This document shows, in pieces, positions 15,001-21,458 of a DNA stretch of 21,458 bases. Every line of letters starts with the position of its first letter. The stretch's first letter is position 1. Under the pieces are notes generated by a model. That model searched no databases. It was given only the letters and a program-made list of their open reading frames with translations, and was not told the DNA's origin. The translations under genes were made by a program, and so were the position numbers. This DNA is from JAVBNW01 sp031551255 (lineage in GTDB: Bacteria; Bacillota; Clostridia; Christensenellales; UBA1750): positions 1-21,458 of the forward strand of contig JAVBNW010000070.1 in the NCBI GenBank assembly GCA_031551255.1, given 5' to 3'.

Positions 15001-18000
15001 GGCGGAGCGGCGTTGGTGCTCGCGGGGCTTGGCGCGCAGGGTGAAACGGTGGTGGAGAACGCGCAGTACATCGACAGGGGCTATGCGGGCCTTGAGCATA
15101 CGCTCAGCTCGCTAGGGGCAAAGATCGAACGGATTTGAGGGCTGAGGCGTTTACCAATTGCATGCTGCAGCCTAAATTTTTCTGCCGGAAAAAAGCAAGT
15201 TGAGCAGTGGGTACAAACCCGCATCAAACAGCTGATTCCAAGGATCCATACCTTAGGAGCGCGCGGCACGGCATGGTGTCGCGCACTCGTCGCCGTCCCA
15301 CCGCTATCTGTGCGCTAAAGGTTCCTTTCCGCTTCAAAGGTCGTTTCATAGAGTCGTTACATAGAATTCGGCGCCATGGGAAAACTATGGTAGCCGGGGG
15401 AGAGAAACTTCGTTGAAGGTCAAATTGTTGCTCTCGGTGCTCCTGCTGATGGTGATCATCGCCGGGTCCATCTTGCTGGAGCAAGAAGTGCTCAGGCTTC
15501 ACGCCGTCGTCGTGAACGGCTGTGAGACGCGTCCGCCCGAAGAGGTGACCGCGCTTGCGGATGTAGCCTATGGAGAAAGCATCTTTGCCATTAAGCTTGA
15601 AGACGTAAAGGCAAATGTGGAGCGAAGCCCGTACTATCGCGTAGACGGCATAAAACGCCTGTACCCCGATAAGATCCAGGTGAGCGTACACGAGCGAAGG
15701 CCGCGGGCCGTGGTGCTGTTCATGGGCGCCTATCTTATCATGGATGAAGAGGGTTTTGTGCTCGAAATCCGTCAGGACAAGGGCTATGCTCAATGTCCGA
15801 TGGTCAGTGGGCTTAAGATCGAAACGTACGGCGTGGGGCAGCAGGTGCGCTCCTCCGACGGGCTGCAGGTGCCCGCGATGAAAGAGGTTTTGCTGGCCCT
15901 GGAGCGGCAGGATGTGACCCGCTACGTGTCGCAAATCTTGATGGACAACGCGGTGGACATCCGCATGATGACGACGGACGGCTATCGCGTAATGCTCGGA
16001 GATGCGGATCAGCTCGACGGCAAACTCGGCTGGCTGGTTAAGACGCTTGGAGCACTGCGCTCGGAAGGTCTGTACGGCGGTACGGTTTATGTAAGCGCCG
16101 CCAATGCATCGTATCTGCCCCTCGATGCGGGCGCGCAGACGGAAGGTACGCAAGAGGGCGATTTTCTGTGGCCGGACCAGGGAAATGGGCTGCCCGTTGC
16201 GACGCCGGGCGATGCGGAACCAAACGCGGCGACGCCAAGCGATATCGCGCCGGACGGCGCGGCGCTTGGCAGCGCCACGGATGAGGAGAGCGCGCAAAGC
16301 GGCGATTGATGCTCTCCGCCATGTAAGGAGGGCTTCTTTTTTGTCTCGATGGAATTCCGGCGCGCTTATCATGGCTGCCGGGGTGGCGATTGGCCTGATC
16401 GCCGTATCGCCGGTGGGCAAGGCCACCGCGCCAAGCGTGCAGCGGGCACAGGATCTATCCGGAACGGTGGCCGTGCTCGAGCAGGAAAATGCGTCCCTGC
16501 TTGCGCGCGTAAGCGAGCTCAACGAGCGGCTCAGGGCATACGAAGCATCGCAGAACGACCTGGGGGCGATGCAAGAGCAGGTGGCCGAATCGCTCAGGCT
16601 CGCGCGCATGGAGGCGGGCCTTGTGGAGCTTTATGGGCCTGGGCTCGTCGTTACGATCGATAACCTGGTGCTGTCGGCTACGGGGCAAGTTGTGAAAACC
16701 GTGCAGGATGAGGATTTGCTGGCGATCGTCAACGAGCTGAACGCGGCGGGGGCCGAGGCTGTTTCGATCAATGGCGAGCGCGTCGTATCGGTTACCGAAA
16801 TTCGTACTGCAGGCAATTTTATCAACGTCAATACGCGTTCGCAAGCGCCCCCGTTTAGGATTCATGCGATCGGAGACCCGGAAACCCTGTCCGCCGCGAT
16901 GCATCTGCACGGCGGAATTATCGATACGTTTTCACAAATCGCCCGCATTGAAGCTTATACGGCGGAAGCGTTGACGATCCCCGCGTACCGCGGCGCGATC
17001 TCCTTTCGCTTTGCGCAGGCGGCGGGCGAATGATGCGCGCGCATCTTTTGGGCGCCGTGGCGGGGATGCTGTGCGGCTGTCTGCTGGCCTTTGCCGCGCA
17101 CGGCGCGTACATGGCGCGGCAGGAACACACAGGAGAAACCGCGGCGCTTATCGCCCGGGAGCAGGAGCTTACAAAGCAGCAAAACGAGCTTCGGCTGACG
17201 GTCGATGCGCTGGGCCGCGAACTTGCGGCGGCGGGTTCTGATGAAAGCATTGCGAATTTGCTCGGCGAACTCGCCTCCGTGCGGGAACAGAGCGGACTTA
17301 CGGATATGCGAGGCCCGGGCGTGGAGGTCGTGCTTGACGACGCGCCAAGCGATGCTATTCGGCCGGGAGAGGATATCAACGCCTACATTGTACACGATGT
17401 GGATGTGCTAAGGGTGGTGAACATGCTCAGGGCGGCCGGCGCGGAGTGCGTGTCGATCAACGGCGAAAGGCTTTTATCCACATCGCGCATACGCTGTGGG
17501 GGGCCGACGATTCGCGTGCGCGAGAGGCCCTTAGCGGCGCCGTTTGTGATCAGCGCAATCGGGGATGCCCAGGCGATGTCGGACATTTTGACGGCGCGCG
17601 CGCCGGACGGTGGTATGAGCGAGCTAGAAATTCTGCGCTTTTTCGGCGTGCGCGCCGAGGTGCGCCGCGTGAAGGAAATTACCGTGCCACGCTATCGGGA
17701 CGAGCTTTCATACCGCTATGCAAAGGTGGTGGACTAGGGTGTGGTGGTTACTTGGGCTTGCACTGGGCGCGGCGCTTGGCATGCTGCTTCCGGTGCCGCT
17801 GCCGGCCGGCACGCAGGTTTACGCCGCGATGGCCGCGCTGGCGGCCGTAGATTCAGCCGCGGGCGGCGCGCTCGCCAGGCAGCGCGGCGAATTTTCGTCC
17901 AGAGAGTTTTGGGAAGGCATGATGACCAGCGCTCTTTTTGCCTGCGCGGTTGCGTGGCTTGGCAAGGCGCTCGATGTGCAGCTGCATCTTGCCGCGGCGG

Positions 18001-21000
18001 CGGCGCTGTGCCTGCGCGCATTCCACAGCCTGTCTCAGCTGCGCAAGGGGCGCAACGTTCGAGAGGTTTTGCCTTCACAGCGCTTGCAAAAGCCTTAAAA
18101 TCGCCCGATTCATGGAAAAAGGCTTTTCATTCCACGCCCTGTGCGCTATAATAATGTGATCATGTGGGTCGGAGTTACGAACCGGGGAGGGTGAGGATGA
18201 AGATCACGGCTTCGGCGATAGAATTCGGCACATCCAAAATTGTCGCGCTGATCGGCGAGGGGAACGGCACGAACCCGGCGGATTTGCTAGGTTCCGGCAC
18301 GATCCCTTACGATGGCTTTTTGGATGGTCAATGGAACTCGCCCGACGAGGTCGTCAATGACTGCATACGGCGCGCGATCGAAGAGGCGGAAAACGCTGCC
18401 CAGCAGAAGATCGAACAAATTCACGTTGGCGTTCCCGGCGAGTTTATTCGCGTTGATGTAAAAGAAGTGGAGCTCATACTTTCGGAAGCGGGCCGCAGGG
18501 TTACCGTGGAGGATGTCGACAGGATTCTTGCGGACGCGATGGACTACAAGGCCCAATCCGGTCAGATCATCCACCGCAACCCCGCCTGGTTTTCCGTGGA
18601 CGACAAGCGCACCATGGAGCCCGTCGGAGCCAAGGGGCAGGCGCTTCGGTGCATGGCCACGTTTGTGATTGCCGACGCGGCGTTTGTGAAGGATATTACC
18701 ACCCGCCTGAGCGGCCTGGGCATTAGGATTCGCGAATTTGCGTCCGCATCTTTGGGCGAGGCGCTGATGCTCATTCCTCCCGAAGAGCGGGACAAGCAGG
18801 CGGTGCTCATCGACGTTGGGTATATTTCCACCGAGGTGATGGTGGTCGAGGGAGATGCGCTCGTATTTCACAACGTGCTTCCCGTAGGAGGAGGGCACAT
18901 CGCTGCAGATCTCGCGTATGGGCTCGAATGCCCGATGTCCGTCGCCGAACAGATCAAGCGCAAGTTTACGCTGGGCGCGGCCCCCATGGCAAGGATAGAT
19001 GCGACGGACCCCGATGGAGAGCCCGTATCGTACGAAGGGGATTTCGTGCGCGCAATCATCGAGGCCCGTGTGGACGAAATCGCCCAGATGATTCAAGATA
19101 GCTTAAGTTCCGTGGGGCTTATGTTGTCGCCGCGGAATATGTACTATCTTACCGGCGGAGGTTTGGCGATGATGCGCGGCGGGCGCGAATATCTATCGGC
19201 GCAGCTTGAGCGCTCCGTCAAGGCCCCGTTGCCGCTGGCGTCCAAACTCAACAGCCCCATGTACTCCTCGGGCCTTGGGCTTCTGGAGCTCGTATACGAA
19301 TCTCTTGCGCAAGAGGACGAAGGAGCTTCGGAAGGCGGCGCGCTAAAAAAGGCCGGCGCGTTTCTGAAGGCCTTCTTTACGCAATAGGACGGCAATTAGG
19401 AACCATGTCGATAGGGTAGCAACCGATAAGGGGGATGTACGTGCTCGAATTTGATGTTGAACAGGCAGGCGGCGCGCAGATAAAGATCGTTGGCGCGGGC
19501 GGCGCGGGCAACAACGCGGTGAACCGCATGGTCGAATATGGCCTTCGCGGCGTCGAGTTTGTGGCCATCAATACGGATAGGCAGGCGCTCACGCTCTCCA
19601 AAGCCGGACAAAAAATCCAGATTGGCGAGAAGCTTACCAAGGGGCTCGGCGCCGGCGCGGTACCGGAGGTGGGCCGTAAAGCCGCCGAGGAAAGCCGCGA
19701 CGAGATCGCCTCGGTGCTCAAGGGCTGCGATTTGGTGTTTGTTACCGCGGGCATGGGCGGCGGTACCGGCACGGGGGCCGCGCCTATCATCGCCCAGATT
19801 GCTAAAGAACTGGGCGTTTTAACGATAGGCGTCGTAACCAAGCCCTTCCCATTTGAGGGCAGGCAGCGCATGAACAACGCCGAAGCGGGCATCATGGAGC
19901 TTAAAAATGCCGTGGATACGCTGGTGGTGATTCCCAACGAGAAGCTTTTGCAGGTCGTGAGCAAGGATACCAGCATGCTCAACGCGTTCAAGCTCACCGA
20001 CGATATCTTAAGGCAGGGCATTCAAGGTATTTCCGACCTGATTGCCGTGCCCAGCATGATCAACCTCGACTTTGCCGACGTCAAAACCATCATGGAGGCG
20101 CGCGGCATGGCGCACATGGGCATTGGCGAGGGCAAGGGCTCCGACGGCATGATCAACGCCGCCAAGCTGGCCATTCAAAGCCCGCTGCTCGAAACATCCA
20201 TCGACGGCGCGCGCGCGGTGCTTGTAAACGTGACTGGCGGCTCGGATTTGGGCATTTTAGAAGTCAACGAAGCCGTGACGCTCATCAAGGCCGCTGCCGA
20301 CGACGATGCGAACATCATCTTTGGCGCGGGCATCGACGAGACGCTGGAGGACGAGGTGCGCATCACTGTGATCGCCACCGGTTTTGAGGACGATCCCCGC
20401 AAGAACATGGGGTCGATCGACTTCATGGGCAGACGGCCGGTTACGCCGGTGGCGCCGGCGGTATCTCCCGTAGCCCCTCAGCCGGCAGCCTCGGCGCCGT
20501 TTGCGCAGGCTTCCGTGGCGACATCGCAGCCGTCATCCGCCTCATCGGACGAGCCCTATGACGACGCCCCGGTTGTAGAGCGCCAGGGCCGCCGTCCATC
20601 CGTCGAACCGGATATCCCCACGTGGGTGACCGGCGGCGAGCAAGCAAGGAATAGCGACATTACCGCCAGGCCTTCGCCGCGCCCCGCTTCCGGGCGCGTA
20701 TATGGCGAGGACGACCCGCGCGCGCCGCGCGGAGGGGCCCGGGAAAGCGAATATCGCGACCCTGAGCCGCCCACCCAGCCACAGCGCAACAGTGGCTTTA
20801 ACCCGGATGTCCCCGCGTTTTTGCGCAGGAAGCCCAAACAGTAGGAGATTCGCACTGCCTCGTCGGTTTGCACTACGCTCTGAAATCCCACCAAACTGCG
20901 GTATGGTGGGATTTTTTACGCTTCGTGAAACCTCCTCTTTCCAAAGAAACTGAGGTTTCTTTGGAATTAAGAAGAACGGAGGGGAACGCGCGCCCTCGTT

Positions 21001-21458
21001 TCTTACGTTGTCGTTTATCTTACTCCTCAAAACCGCCGCAGCGATTTTGAGGAAGAGGAGGAGCGGCAGAAGCGAGGGATATGAAGCTCGCGACGACGTC
21101 GGTTTGTCGCTGTGTGAAGAGGAAGAACGAAGAACGTGCGTCCTCGTTTCTTACTTCGTCGTTTATCTTACTTCTCAAAACCGCCACAGCGGTTTTGAGA
21201 AGGAGGAGAAGCGGCGGAGTGAACGAGCTTGCACACCGTAGTGTGGAAGCGAGCGATACGCAGCCCGCGCATCCCCGCGTCTCCTGCTCCGTCGTTCCTA
21301 ATCCATAAAAGCGCCACAGCGGTTTTATGGAAGAGGAGGAGCGGCGGAGTGAACGAGCTTGCACACCGTAGTGTGGAAGCGAGCGATACGCAGCCCGCGC
21401 ATCCCCCGCGTATCCTGCCCCGTCGTTCCTAATCCATAAAAGCGCCACAGCGGTTTTA

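Overview
The window holds an almost complete division and cell wall (dcw) cluster of a GC-rich Bacillota, most likely a Clostridia-type bacterium. The evidence is the gene order: mraZ, rsmH, ftsL, a PASTA-bearing class B PBP, murE, mraY, murD, ftsW, murA, ftsQ/divIB, two DUF881 genes, a Sbp (DUF1290) gene, ftsA, ftsZ. The DUF881-DUF881-Sbp block before ftsA is typical of Gram-positive Bacillota. MurE carries the DNPR motif linked to meso-diaminopimelate. The genus cannot be named from the sequence. TTG and GTG starts are frequent.

Layout: 1-300 is a hairpin-rich repeat array (array A, inverted orientation). 426-1385 is an unknown two-domain protein, convergent with a secreted CAP-domain protein on the minus strand (1575-2309). 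A zinc-ribbon protein and a metallophosphoesterase form a two-gene operon (2538-3676) ending in a strong terminator. A regulatory region (3943-4045) holds a promoter, three 10-bp-phased repeats matching the published MraZ operator, and DnaA-box-like sites. The first dcw block runs from mraZ to ftsW (4097-13488) and ends in a terminator that is the first module of a second hairpin array (array B, 13497-13829). The second block, murA to sbp (13891-18098), is followed by a probable promoter and ftsA-ftsZ (18197-20844). A second terminator of the same family opens a third array (array C, 20861 to the window end), which includes a 130-bp tandem duplication.

How the genes work together: MurA makes the first committed UDP-MurNAc precursor, MurD and MurE add D-Glu and the diamino acid, and MraY transfers the muropeptide to the lipid carrier. 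FtsW polymerises glycan and the class B PBP cross-links it at the septum. FtsL and FtsQ/DivIB tie that enzyme pair to the divisome, and FtsA anchors the FtsZ ring to the membrane. murF and murG, usually part of such clusters, are absent here.

The most unusual content is the repeat family. Three arrays share one module order: a 20-bp terminal module, a terminator hairpin (lost in A), then a series of hairpins whose stems vary by paired changes while loops and linkers persist. Arrays A and C face in opposite directions around the whole 20-kb locus.
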